Assembly (NCBI GenBank): GCA_015680685.1
Contig: MNCI01008925.1
Location: forward strand, 597,897-661,896
Origin: Gnetum montanum
Taxonomy: Eukaryota; Streptophyta; Gnetopsida; Gnetales; Gnetaceae
DNA length: 64,000 nucleotides
Direction: 5' to 3'
Made by a program: the position numbers and the translations under genes. Positions 33,601 through 40,413 of this stretch are shown piece after piece; position 1 is the first letter of the stretch; each line of letters opens with the position of its first letter. Below the pieces are notes generated by a model. That model had not been told where the DNA came from. It saw nothing but the letters and a program-made list of their open reading frames with translations, and ran no database searches.

Positions 33601-36590
33601 TCATACTCTACCACAGACCAACTACCCTGATACAAACGGTAGAACTCATCCTCCTTGGCCTGTGCATATTGGGTAGACACATAACGACCTTTGAAAGATG
33701 CTAGAAAATCATTCCATGCCACCTCTTGACCAGTCCATCCCTTGGCCTGCTCTTCAGTCATTCACCAACGCTGGGTAGTACCAACCAATTGATAAATTGC
33801 CAAGCGAGTTTGCTGAATCGATGAACAACCCATCAAATTAAAAGGCTTTTGTAATTCCTCCAACCATTTTGTAGCCATAGTGGGATCCTCAATGCCATCA
33901 AATTTTGGAGGTCCTAATTTCCGAAACTGCCCACTAGTTTCCTCTTGATAGGTTGCTTGTTTACTTCTCCTGAGCCGCCACTACCACTACCACTTCCCAC
34001 TTCCCTGATTGTGGGAGCAGGAGTAGGAGCATCACTAGTTGCAACATGTTGTTGCAAGATTTGTAACAATTGTTGTATAAGCTTTGGCTGCCTATTTGTA
34101 GGACCATTGCTAGATGTTGGAAGAGGTTGCTCTTGTCCATCATTAGGCCCTTCTGGTCTACGGGCCCCACCAGCACCATGACCATGTCTACTATACATCT
34201 TTGTAACTTGAAATTACACAAATGGGTGAGTACCCCCACCATCATACAACATCGAAGTAAACTAGCTCCGATACCACAATGTAACACCCCGCCCTAGTGA
34301 AGGTAGGGTGATGCCTAGGATCAAGAAACCTTAGCATGGAAGCATGATAACTAAAACCAATAATGCGCAGGATACATGATAATAAGAAAAGTCAAAGGGG
34401 TACAGAACTTTCCCACCATACCAAAAACCAAACATATATATATATATATGTCACATTCGATAAATGCACATCTCTACAAAAAGCAAACTGTACATTGCTT
34501 TACGAAAATACAAAAAAAAAAAACACGTAACTTCATCATCATATAAAGAAGAGTACAGAGAGTTCCATACAAGGCTATCTAGTCCACACTACTGTACATG
34601 AAAATATACATCAACCAAGCATAGAAGTTTTTCCTCTCCTCTACCCTTCCTCTCCATGTTCGTCTAGGCTCTTGCGCCTTCCACCTGTAAGGAAATAAAG
34701 TCAGTGTACAATTGAGTGGGAAGCCTTTACACTTCCCCTGCTAGATGGTTGACAAGTGCTGCACTAGAGGAGAGGAGTGGGGTACAAGGCAACCTGCAAC
34801 ACTGTTAGTCTCATGCATGCTCAAAACAAAACCATCTTACCTTCAACTCACGATGCAACAAAACAACAAGAAGACCTCAGTATGACAAACAATACCATAT
34901 TTCTCAAAAGACACGGACCTCCATACAAATGACCACTAGAATAACCTTCAAAATGAAATATGCCCAAAGAGAAAATTAATCCCTTAGAAAGTACTTTTCA
35001 AAATGATTCCAGCAACACTAATTTTACCTAAATCGGACTTTTGGAAGCAAAGTTATGCGCGTTCAGAGTTTGGTTAATAAAATAATATTTGGAATGCCCA
35101 AAAATGCTTGTGCCCCAATAGGCCCCACAGAGAGCATATACTAATCATATGAGGCTCATCAACACCACAGATCATATTCCACAAGTCCACATCAGCCCAT
35201 ACATCCCATAGATATTAACAAACAATTCGTAACCAAAATCATATAATTTTGGAAAACATGCAAAATAACATGCCTACGCTCAGACTTTGAGCTAACTGCC
35301 TCACATGCCCTCATCGTGTGATCATATACACTAATCCAGCACAAAAATATAGGGAAAAGGTAAAGACAACCCACTAATTAAAATTGTTGGGGTTGAAAGG
35401 CTGAAACAAGGAGAAAATCCTCAAAAATCCAATAAGACTTTATTTTGCTCCCAATAAGTTCTGCACCCACGTAGATATGCCCACAGCAATCCCAAATCCA
35501 AGTTCAGAATAAGCAAAGATTGTCCACAGGGCTTAGAATCCAAAGAAAAAGGAGGAAAAGAGGAGAGAAGAAACGTAACCCTTGTTTCTGTTTCTCTACA
35601 GGAAAAACAAAAACAAAAAAGAATGAACAGATCCAATTCTTATGGGTGGCGGCAGCAAAAGGCGGTGGGTTTTAAAACATATAAAAACAAAGTTTCACTT
35701 TTATGTTTATGTGATAAAACAAAAGACAAAACCAAAGCAGCGCACGTACGTGATTTTTACTTTTATCTTTTTTTTTTTTCATTTGAATTTATTATTATTA
35801 TTTTTTTTCCAAAAACGATTTTCATAAGTTATTTTCATTTTCTGTTTTTGCAATTAATACCATAAACTTGAAACCTGTGTACCAAACACCCTGGGACTCC
35901 AAATCAAAATCCGTCTGAACCTACGATATCTTTATGACATGCTCTACACATTCACATGCCAAAACCACGCTTGAACATCACACAACATAGTGCTATAATA
36001 CAAATGCCTACATATTAAAATTACACATAAAGCATAAGACATACCTACTAGCAATCCCACACCCCTACTAGCAACATCACCTGTCTAACATATCACACAG
36101 GGCTAATGTACATAATCACGTTAGTTGAGCATGTAAAGACATCATAATCATAACAAAAAAAATGACTCCTCATAACATATACAATCCATTAACTTGTCCC
36201 CCAAAATTGACTGGGCCTTTGGAACTGTATTGGTGCATAGAATAAATATTATGCTCTTTTGCATTCCAATGATGTTCTTGCAGTTGAAGACGTTGAGAGT
36301 TTAGGAGAGCATATGATTCCTGTTATCAAGTAATCTATAGCTTGGTAGTTTTGTGGCATTTGTTGAATTTAGTTCATGATTGCACTCACCACTTCTCTAC
36401 ATTATTTTGTTAATGCATAACAGAAAGGAAAATACATAGCTGTAGTATTTGGCTTAAATATCAAGAGTACACTAACATTTTGTTTCGTTTTTGAATTCCA
36501 GGGATTACTCCTGCAGAGAGATTGCTAAGCTTGTACCATGGAAAATGGAACAAAAATGTAGACCCAGTTTTCCAAGAGCTACTCTACTAA
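3675..36590 (+). CDS. GSH1: Glutamate-cysteine ligase, chloroplastic (gamma-glutamylcysteine synthetase)
   Basis: ATP-dependent joining of glutamate and cysteine, the rate-limiting first step of glutathione synthesis, in the plastid stroma. Fifteen coding exons give 512 residues, against about 522 in Arabidopsis. Residues 1 to about 68 look like a transit peptide (S, R and H rich, few acidic residues), ending near [11 protein letters not shown]. The plant GCL core follows: [10 protein letters not shown] at 100-109, [14 protein letters not shown] at 155-168, [11 protein letters not shown] at 173-183, [12 protein letters not shown] in exon 6, [10 protein letters not shown] in exon 8, [17 protein letters not shown] at 384-400, and [17 protein letters not shown] in exon 14. 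The family's regulatory disulfide (CC2) cysteines are both present, C176 and C396, 220 residues apart as in Arabidopsis and Brassica. The ATG at 3675 lies two bases after a splice acceptor; the longer upstream frame begins with TTG inside the intron. Some usually conserved residues differ (C206, H212, H306). I take the gene as functional but have no transcript evidence. Confidence 0.96.
4514..5180 (+). repeat. Three-copy tandem repeat in GSH1 intron 2, unit about 262 bp
   Basis: The phrase CTCCAATCCCTTGGGATACT recurs with slight changes at about 4514, 4671 and 4933, each followed by similar sequence (ACTAAATTTTGTTCA, then AATGAGCCAGCTTCTT). Copies 2 and 3 are nearly full length (about 262 and 248 bp). 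Copy 1 is about 105 bp shorter, lacking the middle part around TTTTATGCTGAGC. The rest of intron 2 (3971-4513 and 5181-5691) is AT-rich with nothing recognised. Confidence 0.85.
6233..6234 (+). other. Non-canonical GC splice donor, intron 4
   Basis: The exon ends ...TATCAG and the intron begins GCAAGT, the textbook GC-AG donor. The next exon resumes at 8939 in phase 0. Using the nearest downstream GT would disrupt the conserved LYQ/VKAVAEE junction. Confidence 0.85.
7783..8260 (-). pseudogene. RTE-type LINE, C-terminal remnant
   Basis: On minus, a frame with stops reads like the end of plant RTE non-LTR retrotransposon proteins: [16 protein letters not shown] (family: RPAMLYGAECW-type), [20 protein letters not shown], then [17 protein letters not shown] (family: RLRWFGHVxRR-type), and a basic tail. 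Stops and altered residues show it is dead. It sits in GSH1 intron 4, antisense to the gene. I see no target duplication or 3' tail, so the ends are approximate. Confidence 0.75.
8435..8650 (-). pseudogene. LINE zinc-binding (zf-RVT-like) remnant
   Basis: A 71-residue frame on minus contains DNLMKHGSM, then [18 protein letters not shown] and AIAHIW. This matches the C-x2-C ... H-x4-5-C pattern and trailing IW of the reverse-transcriptase zinc-binding domain at the end of L1-type plant LINEs. It is short and isolated. It lies 175 bp from the RTE remnant but appears to be a different LINE type. The rest of intron 4 (6235-7782 and 8651-8938) is AT-rich, with a (TTTC)n run near 7381-7402. Confidence 0.5.
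9768..12038 (+). other. GSH1 intron 6, unrecognised content
   Basis: The flanks are AT-rich. The block from about 10380 to 11960 is less AT-rich and has short open stretches on both strands, for example a + frame around 11770-11945. It may be an old transposon or gene fragment. I could not match it to any family and claim no function. Confidence 0.4.
12282..12283 (+). other. Non-canonical GC splice donor, intron 8
   Basis: The exon ends ...TATAGAAG and the intron begins GCAATT. The acceptor at 12387-12388 restores the conserved Y-R-S-H-I-W-T-D sequence. No GT nearby gives the right frame, so a GC donor is required unless the base is a sequencing error. Confidence 0.75.
13825..15036 (+). other. 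Left part of GSH1 intron 13, no recognised gene
   Basis: AT-rich sequence. A minus frame at 14515-14700 is open for 61 codons but matches nothing I know. It might be the far end of the LINE remnant interrupted by the element at 15042-23302, because that LINE lies directly across the insertion site. I could not confirm this by motif. Confidence 0.35.
15042..15741 (-). repeat. 3' LTR (incomplete in the assembly)
   Basis: Begins TGATGAGTGGCGAGG and follows the 22529-23302 LTR closely, including the GAGAGAGAGAGTGAGAGAG stretch. It stops at a single N (15742) where about 74 bp, with the TATA box and GATATC box, should follow. The last 22 bp of the LTR are found in opposite orientation at 15911-15932. 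Confidence 0.85.
15743..15932 (+). other. Inverted 190-bp patch bounded by single Ns
   Basis: Flanked by lone Ns at 15742 and 15933. On + it reads CTCGAGGATGAGTTTTCATT, then the polypurine tract GTCGTGGGGGTA, then the LTR start TGATGAGTTATC. This is the order seen in + elements (compare 58537-58580), whereas everything around it belongs to a minus element. Reverse-complemented, it would complete the left LTR and place the polypurine tract next to the accessory ORF. Confidence 0.85.
15934..18593 (-). pseudogene. Accessory ORF: plant transposon-like domain plus coiled coil, decayed
   Basis: ATG at 18591-18593 ([10 protein letters not shown]), after an ATTGCAG that looks like a splice acceptor. 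The main frame is kept over about 886 codons but has stops at about 17442, 17061 and 16629, and a segment around 18230-17960 reads in another frame. Parts in order: a basic Q-rich N-terminus with SKRLRRGEG; a region resembling the 'putative plant transposon protein' domain ([55 protein letters not shown]); a P/Q-rich linker with the repeat GPSQLPSM; and from about 17060 to 15960 a long K/E/Q-rich coiled coil ([40 protein letters not shown]). Function is unknown. Such ORFs occur in plant LTR elements in the position of env. Domain assignment is from memory of the family pattern. Confidence 0.7.
17559..17606 (-). repeat. 24-bp tandem repeat, two copies
   Basis: Two identical 24-bp units (17559-17582, 17583-17606) encode GPSQLPSM twice in the linker of the accessory ORF. 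The length keeps the frame. Confidence 0.9.
18594..18897 (-). other. Candidate 5'-UTR intron of the accessory ORF
   Basis: On minus a good donor (TTCAG followed by GTTAGT, intron from 18897) and a good acceptor (TGTGATTGCAG, ending 18594) flank 304 bp. The acceptor abuts the ATG of the accessory ORF. This is a gene-like layout, predicted from consensus only. Confidence 0.45.
19066..19133 (-). promoter_or_regulatory. Internal promoter-like module: 14-bp GATATC repeats plus TATA box
   Basis: On + GATAT cores lie at 19092, 19106 and 19120, exactly 14 bp apart, within GATATCGCGTACGT-type units. On minus they are followed by a TATA-like CCTATATATATG (about 19066-19078). The single GATATCGCGTAC in the U3 of this element's own LTR (near 23264-23275) has the same relation to its TATA box. 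The arrangement suggests a U3-like promoter about 0.5 kb upstream of the accessory ORF. Confidence 0.5.
19430..20483 (-). other. 3' non-coding module, normally downstream of pol
   Basis: No coding frame supported. Blocks match the minus-strand 3' region of element C: AGTGGGTCCTCCCCAAAGTA at about 19447 (C: about 47330), CCCCTTGATGTCACACCC at about 20118 (C: about 48029), and the stretch just before gag (C: about 48450). The end of gag is thus joined directly to the sequence that normally follows pol. The stretch 19134-19429 shows nothing recognisable. Confidence 0.65.
20484..22387 (-). pseudogene. gag: gag of Athila-like element, broken and with assembly gap
   Basis: On minus the frame opens at about 22387, where the homologous ATG of the 1-608 copy is CTG here. 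It passes through the 196-N gap, then the Gag core ([46 protein letters not shown]). A frame change near 21436-21400 leads to the zinc knuckle [14 protein letters not shown] and a P, Y, H and Q-rich tail of about 280 codons ending at 20484. The knuckle has one residue fewer than the usual CX2CX4HX4C. The start-codon loss and frameshift indicate it is dead. Confidence 0.8.
21992..22187. other. Assembly gap, 196 N
   Basis: Run of 196 N inside gag. By comparison with the copy at 1-608 the missing sequence should be Gag-coding. Any open frame across it is meaningless. Confidence 1.
22509..22527 (-). other. Primer-binding site, tRNA-Asp type, diverged
   Basis: On minus TGGCGTTGTTGTCGGGGAC starts one base after the LTR. 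It resembles the tRNA-Asp-complementary site with two or three substitutions. Confidence 0.75.
22529..23302 (-). repeat. 5' LTR of the non-autonomous element
   Basis: 774 bp, TGATGA to TCATCA, followed by target duplication ATATG. On minus the U3 starts at 23302 and has one GATATCGCGTAC box, then TATA (CTATAAATAAG, around 23250-23260). Nearly identical to 15042-15741, suggesting a fairly recent insertion. Confidence 0.9.
23308..24330 (-). pseudogene. LINE reverse transcriptase remnant
   Basis: On minus, scattered across frames with many stops, the motifs of a non-LTR reverse transcriptase appear in order: [16 protein letters not shown]; a palm-like [19 protein letters not shown] then [13 protein letters not shown] (family: QGCPLSPxLFxLYIDxL); LLYAANF where LLYADD is expected; [12 protein letters not shown]; and [14 protein letters not shown]. 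This order is specific to LINE reverse transcriptases. The catalytic DD is gone and the copy is heavily decayed. The clade is uncertain. The LTR element at 15042-23302 inserted directly at its 3' side. Confidence 0.7.
24331..25389 (+). other. Intron 13 stretch without recognised gene
   Basis: AT-rich. A + frame around 24922-25185 is open and reads [20 protein letters not shown]; it could be a relic of coding DNA, but I do not recognise it. Poly-A/G-rich simple sequence lies at 25201-25275. Confidence 0.35.
25390..25712 (-). pseudogene. atpA: Plastid atpA fragment (nuclear plastid DNA)
   Basis: On minus the frame reads [16 protein letters not shown], a short disruption, then [20 protein letters not shown], then [12 protein letters not shown] and QLARGQ in a second frame. 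This is the C-terminal part of the catalytic core of chloroplast ATP synthase CF1 alpha. The [10 protein letters not shown] and AQFASDLDK wording fits the plastid rather than the mitochondrial protein. A 29-bp tandem duplication and a later frameshift break it. It is a partial insertion into GSH1 intron 13, antisense to the gene, with no function expected. Confidence 0.85.
25606..25663 (-). repeat. 29-bp tandem duplication inside the atpA fragment
   Basis: Units 25606-25634 and 25635-25663 differ by one base (ATTGAATAGGTC versus ATTGAATAGTTC). Twenty-nine is not a multiple of three, so the duplication shifts the atpA frame right after the NMGIR residues. Confidence 0.9.
27099..29774 (-). repeat. 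3' LTR of the chromovirus, full length
   Basis: 2,676 bp from TGTAACACCCC to GGTTGTAACA. About 660 bp in the middle (roughly 27645-28315) are absent from the other LTR. Short open frames inside are not conserved in the partner LTR and are not genes. Confidence 0.9.
29775..29787 (-). other. Polypurine tract of the chromovirus
   Basis: On minus AAGGAGGGGAGAG directly precedes the 3' LTR start TGTTACAACC. It is the expected plus-strand primer. Confidence 0.8.
29835..31100 (-). pseudogene. pol: Chromovirus integrase with chromodomain-like tail, broken
   Basis: On minus: remnant of the HHCC finger ([19 protein letters not shown], then CLIFQQVK, where F replaces the second Cys), first catalytic Asp in MDFIVGLL, second in INDRDV followed by a stop, and Glu in NGQTEHVNQ. 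The C-terminal GPF-type module [20 protein letters not shown] and [18 protein letters not shown] follows. After a stop and frameshift, [18 protein letters not shown] (29835-29890) looks like the end of a chromodomain. The stops exclude an active enzyme. Confidence 0.85.
31250..32643 (-). pseudogene. pol: Chromovirus reverse transcriptase and RNase H, broken
   Basis: Reverse transcriptase runs from about 32540 to 31740: [39 protein letters not shown], a frameshift near 32180, [17 protein letters not shown], then [10 protein letters not shown] at the active site, where the family has FIDDILVYS. RNase H follows ([23 protein letters not shown]) and ends with stops near 31338-31250. The DD-to-ND change and the frameshift both predict loss of activity. 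Confidence 0.88.
32689..33066 (-). pseudogene. pol: Chromovirus aspartic protease region, active site altered
   Basis: The frame reads [13 protein letters not shown] where the family has LFDSGATHSFI, so the catalytic D-S-G became [20 protein letters not shown] follows, the usual end of the retropepsin fold in this lineage. It lies between gag and reverse transcriptase as expected. Confidence 0.8.
33136..34198 (-). pseudogene. gag: Chromovirus gag with two zinc knuckles, broken
   Basis: ATG at 34196-34198 ([11 protein letters not shown]), a Q/T/P-rich start, a stop near 33914, then the Gag core with [20 protein letters not shown] and [19 protein letters not shown]. At the C-end are two knuckles, [14 protein letters not shown] (last Cys lost) and [13 protein letters not shown]. 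Several stops interrupt it. The core would assemble particles and the knuckles would bind RNA. Confidence 0.85.
34262..34276 (-). other. Primer-binding site, initiator tRNA-Met type
   Basis: On minus TGGTATCGGAGCTAG begins three bases after the 5' LTR. The common plant site is TGGTATCAGAGC. Confidence 0.85.
34280..36206 (-). repeat. 5' LTR of the chromovirus, deleted and truncated
   Basis: Starts TGTAACACCCCGCCC and matches 27099-29690 with an internal deletion of about 660 bp near 34836. It ends abruptly at about 36206, lacking the last ~85 bp. Beyond it the GSH1 intron continues to the exon at 36502 with nothing recognised. Confidence 0.85.
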
Positions 36591-37151
36591 CATTCCATTT
36601 TTGTAGACAAAACAGTAGATGTTTTCACAGTGAGAGGATCTTTGGATTCCAAGCATTGTTTTCGATTAATAATTGTTTCTACAAAAGATGGGATATTCCA
36701 TGAGTGAAAATAATGAATAACAGTTTAGACTTCTTTGAAGTCTTTTTTACTTTGTTGCTTCCATAATAATGTTTCATTTTGTAAAGATAAATCTGGTGCA
36801 TCAAAGCAAAATGGTGAGGGGAATTGCAGCTTATCTTATCTACTCAAGGGAACCATATATATTAGGCTGAGCTATATGATTTAGCTTCTACTTAATATTT
36901 TATGTATGGTAGATTTGAAATGCCATAGAGAAAATGCTTGTCTAAACTAGAGGAAAATTAATTTATGTATGCTACTTTAGAATTTTTCATATACCGTCAT
37001 CACTATGGTTGAATTGATATCCCATCTATTTGATCAAAACTTTTCTGTTTTTAACTTAATTCCTGGAAATTCTGTTCATTGATATTTACCGAAAAAATAT
37101 CCTGTTAGAATCGTCTTGAAGTAGATGTTGACATTCAAATATCAAAAGGTA

Positions 37152-37192
<41 letters not shown>

Positions 37193-38130
37193 AAGATACA
37201 AAAAGGTATTTTCTATTTGTTGGTACAAAAGAAGCTTTTAAATGAATATACCGTTGTAGCCTTTTTTGAATGCTAAACCTCCATGAAGCCTTGTTGATTT
37301 ATTATAATTGGGATTGCTCTTTTCTTAGTGCTTTGATGTCAATTCATGCTTGGGATTTTTGTTTGTCAACAATCAAAGTTTAATCATTTGCATCATACCA
37401 CCAAGCCACGTTATAAATAGTCTTAAAAGGATTTTCATAACAATGCTTATGAGTTATCAAATCCTGAAGCATTGTCTAGGGTTGTTAAACTTCATGCTGT
37501 AATGCAAGAAGATAACTTAGAAGGTAATGGCTTGAACAACTTAACAATTTATGATGGATTCGTAATGTGAATAAGTTTTCTAATTTCATATGTCTTAATA
37601 GAACAAATCTTCTGAATAACTTGATTTGAACCTTTTGGTTGTAATAGTTGTTCTACAATTCTTGGTAATTATTATTCTTTTGTTTTCTTTTTAACCAATT
37701 TGACTTACAGACTTAATACTAGCTAAACCTTTAATTTGATAGAGAATTGTGACTTAAAATAATGATGCATTATAACAACATTTTTGTTATAAATTCATAA
37801 GAATTTTTAATTAATCTTACAAGTTGTTTTGTTTCTTAAAACAAATTTAATTGATTTATTTGTTATGAATTGTTTGGTATGTGTTATGAATTGATACTAA
37901 GTTAATAATCAAATCAGTGAATTTTACAAGTGATTGACTTGACTTAATACAACATTTTATGAATCAACACAATATATGCATTATGTTGCATTATGTTGAA
38001 GTTAATTGGAATAAGACAATTTTCCCATATGGAGTGCTTGATAGAAAGGTTTAAGCGTATTAAGCATATTTTTAGGTGTATTGTTGGCTCACTCTCAACT
38101 ACCTATCTGGGGTAGCCTTTGTTTTGTAAA
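36591..38130 (+). other. GSH1 3' UTR and intergenic DNA
   Basis: After the TAA, AATAAT-type poly(A) signals at about 36709 and 36763 suggest the transcript ends near 36750-36850. The rest is AT-rich with no recognised gene. Confidence 0.5.
37153..37191 (+). repeat. Poly-A run of 39 bases
   Basis: Uninterrupted A run, flanked by the similar short sequences AAAAGGTAC and ACAAAAAGGTA. It could be the tail of a small retroposed sequence or simple slippage. The length is prone to sequencing error. Confidence 0.9.
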
Positions 38131-38139
38131 TGGAAATTA

Positions 38140-39395
38140 GTTAACAATTGGGATGGAGTGCTGGGAAAGATGCAGAAGAAGTTCACCTCTTAAAGAGATG
38201 TTTCTATCTTTTGCAAGTAAGTTGCCTCTAGTTAAATTGCTCTCTAAAGCATTCCCATTCATAGTACATTGCTTTTTAATCCCCCATTTCAATTTGTGTT
38301 GCAAGTTAATTAGATTGTGAGGAATTTCCTTTGGTTCAATGGGGAGGAGCATCACTGCTTTCATTTGATTGCTTGGGATAAGGTGGCTATCCTAATTCAT
38401 GTAAATGGTTATGGACTTTGCGAGGTAGGCTTGTATTCTGGTTGCTAAGTTGGCTTGGGAGGTTTGGTCCTGAGCAAACAAACCTTGGGTTAGTTGTCTT
38501 CAAATGTGTTATTCTAATCTATGGACTTGCTTGGCTAGAGCCTAAGAGATTTGAAAAACTATTAGAAGATGATGAACTTTTCATCAATTGTTTGGGCACT
38601 AGGAATTTGGGAAACCAGATCTTCTAGTGGAAGGTCTTCTAGTAGGACAAGCTCATTACAAAATGATTGGAAAAGTTTCTTTTGAATTTGTTATCTTATT
38701 TTATCAAGGTCCAAGGGCACATGTAACGGATTGGTTCAGTAGGGGGTAGTGGAGAATTCCCTTCATCTTTCATGATGATAATAGACATGGCCAATTCACC
38801 AAAATTCTTAGCATCCTTAAAGACATAACCTTCTCAATTCAGCCCATAAAGATACCTTGCATTTTGCTTTGACAAATAATAGATATTGGATCACATGTCT
38901 TTATAGGCAATCCTTTGCCAAAGTGAGGGGATGGGATCTCATTTGGAGATTGCGTTGTCAACAAAAGGTGAGGTTTTTTGCTTGGCTATTGGTTGATCAT
39001 GTAGTTCTCACTTATGAAAAACTTTAGAGACAAAGTTTTGCCATGGCCTCCCAGTGTATCCTTTGTTATAAGGATATTGAAACTGCGACACACATTGTTA
39101 AGGAATGTTTGTTTACAAAGGCTACAAGTCGATTCATGCACATATGGACTAAGATTATATGGAAGTAGTGTTGTTGAAAGGTCCATCATTCAAAGTCACT
39201 TGCATGAAATTTCATTATAGGCGGAGGTCATGTGGGAGATTTGGCTAGAGCCAAATACTTGCACTTCTCATGTGAAGTGCCTAAACTCTCCTTATAAATG
39301 CATCTCGAAAGCATTTGCCAAATTTCACTTGTGGAAAAATATCCATGACTATAGAATGATAAAGTTCAACACTCATGACTTCTTGCAAGATGAGT
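38140..39395 (+). pseudogene. L1-type LINE, end of reverse transcriptase and zinc-binding domain
   Basis: With frameshifts and stops, the + strand reads through the usual end of a plant L1 ORF2: SIPIHSTLLFNPP, IVRNFLWFNGEEHHCFHLIA, WDKVAI, then LVAKLAWEVW (family: ALLAKWAWR-type). The zinc-binding part follows: LIWRLRCQQKVRFFAWLLVD, a stop, CILCYKDIETATHIVKEC and a trailing WEIWLEPN. It is interrupted at 39396 by element B. The 5' part and tail are not seen. Confidence 0.75.
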
Positions 39396-40252
39396 TGATG
39401 AACTGTATTTGGTCTGGCTCTGATATCGGATACTCGATATTGGGGCCTAAGAAGCGATGTTGGGTATTCGATATTGCAGGGTGTGTGCCAACCTATAAAT
39501 ATACCGCTTGGGCACACAGTTTGAGTATAGGTTTTTGTCATAGCATAGTAGAGCTCTTGCAATTTCTTTTCTCTAGAGTTAGAATATTTTCCAAAGTGCA
39601 CATAGTAGGAGTCATCGAGTGTACAGATTGTTATTTGAACACTGTTATACCTGAGTATGGTAGTGTGTGCGACAATAAAGATGAGCTTTCTTATTAAACC
39701 TTGCAGCACCTTGGCTAGCTTAAATATTTTATTTATGCATTTAATGTTGTATGCAATTTCCTTTAATGCTTCCAAGTAATTAAGCTAAAGTAAGCTAGAT
39801 AGATTAAATAGAAATTAATTAAGCACATAAGTATGATCACTTCAAGCATGCACATGATGCTCGGTGATCCCAGCAATGCTTAATGTTTGGTAATCCAGCA
39901 GTGTTATACGTGTTCAGGATGTGCATGAAAAGTGGGACCAGATGCTTATGTTAGGATAGTTAGTTATTAATTAGCAATTAGATTAGTTAAAGTGGTTCAT
40001 AAATTAAGTTTCAACTTATTGATAATCATAGATGAATAAAATATAAAATAATAAAAATCATGTGCCTCAGTTACACTTAACCATACAACTAAGCTCCATA
40101 AGTGTAGTTGGGAAGACAATGATTGTCACAATTAGATTTCATGTTCTAGAACCAGTGTACTTAGGAACTTAAGGTCTGAAGAATTCAACCAGATTGCATG
40201 TGAACTCTTGTGATTTGTATGGTTGGACGTAGGGGTATCTCATTGCTCATCA
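39396..40252 (+). repeat. 5' LTR of element B
   Basis: 857 bp, TGATGAACTG to CTCATCA. U3 has GATATC-like boxes at 39422, 39436, 39456 and 39470, then a TATA box (TATAAATATA, 39494-39503). AATAAA at 39674-39679 is the likely poly(A) signal in R. Pairs with 58573-59430. Confidence 0.9.
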
Positions 40253-40253
40253 T

Positions 40254-40272
40254 TGGCACCATTGTCGAAGAT
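40254..40272 (+). other. Primer-binding site of element B
   Basis: TGGCACCATTGTCGAAGAT, one base after the LTR. It resembles the tRNA-Asp site with several substitutions. Confidence 0.65.
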
Positions 40273-40413
40273 CTTTAGTTGTTACATGCACTATTTAGGA
40301 CTTAGTGAAAAATTATTCAAGATCATTGGAACGAACCCTAAAGTCATATCATACATTAAAATAACTACAATAATTTTAAAAAGCACACTACATTTTTTAA
40401 TTTCTAACACAAG

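Larger units (their letters stand above)
27099..36206 (-). mobile_element. Chromovirus-type Ty3/gypsy element (Tekay/Del-like), decayed
   Basis: 9.1 kb on minus in GSH1 intron 15: 5' LTR (34280-36206, truncated), PBS for initiator tRNA-Met, gag with two zinc knuckles, protease, reverse transcriptase, RNase H, integrase with a chromodomain-like tail, polypurine tract, 3' LTR (27099-29774). Long LTRs with TGTAACA ends and the [15 protein letters not shown] integrase tail fit the Tekay/Del chromovirus branch. The right end lost about 85 bp of LTR, so no target duplication can be checked. Every ORF is broken. Intron sequence 26309-27098 to the left shows nothing recognised. Confidence 0.9.
2971..36590 (+). 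other. GSH1 exon-intron map
   Basis: Coding exons, placed by keeping the plant GCL frame across splice sites: 3675-3970, 5692-5842, 6125-6232, 8939-9031, 9684-9767, 12039-12107, 12211-12281, 12389-12457, 12626-12719, 12894-12983, 13064-13144, 13732-13824, 25972-26052, 26239-26308 and 36502-36590 (TAA at 36588-36590). They sum to 1539 nt, exactly 513 codons with the stop. All introns end in AG. Thirteen start with GT and two with GC. Intron 1 (2971-3672) lies in the 5' UTR. Introns 13 and 15 are 12,147 and 10,193 bp; the next longest is 2,706 bp. No coding sequence was recognised in introns 1, 3, 5, 7-12 and 14. Confidence 0.9.

Noticed and set aside
37153-37191. Poly-A run as proof of a LINE or SINE insertion
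   Set aside because: No retroelement sequence upstream and only weak flanking similarity; simple slippage is as likely.
39230-39775. 155- and 164-codon frames around the LTR of element B
   Set aside because: They straddle the LINE-LTR junction at 39396 and read through promoter DNA; not conserved in the partner LTR.
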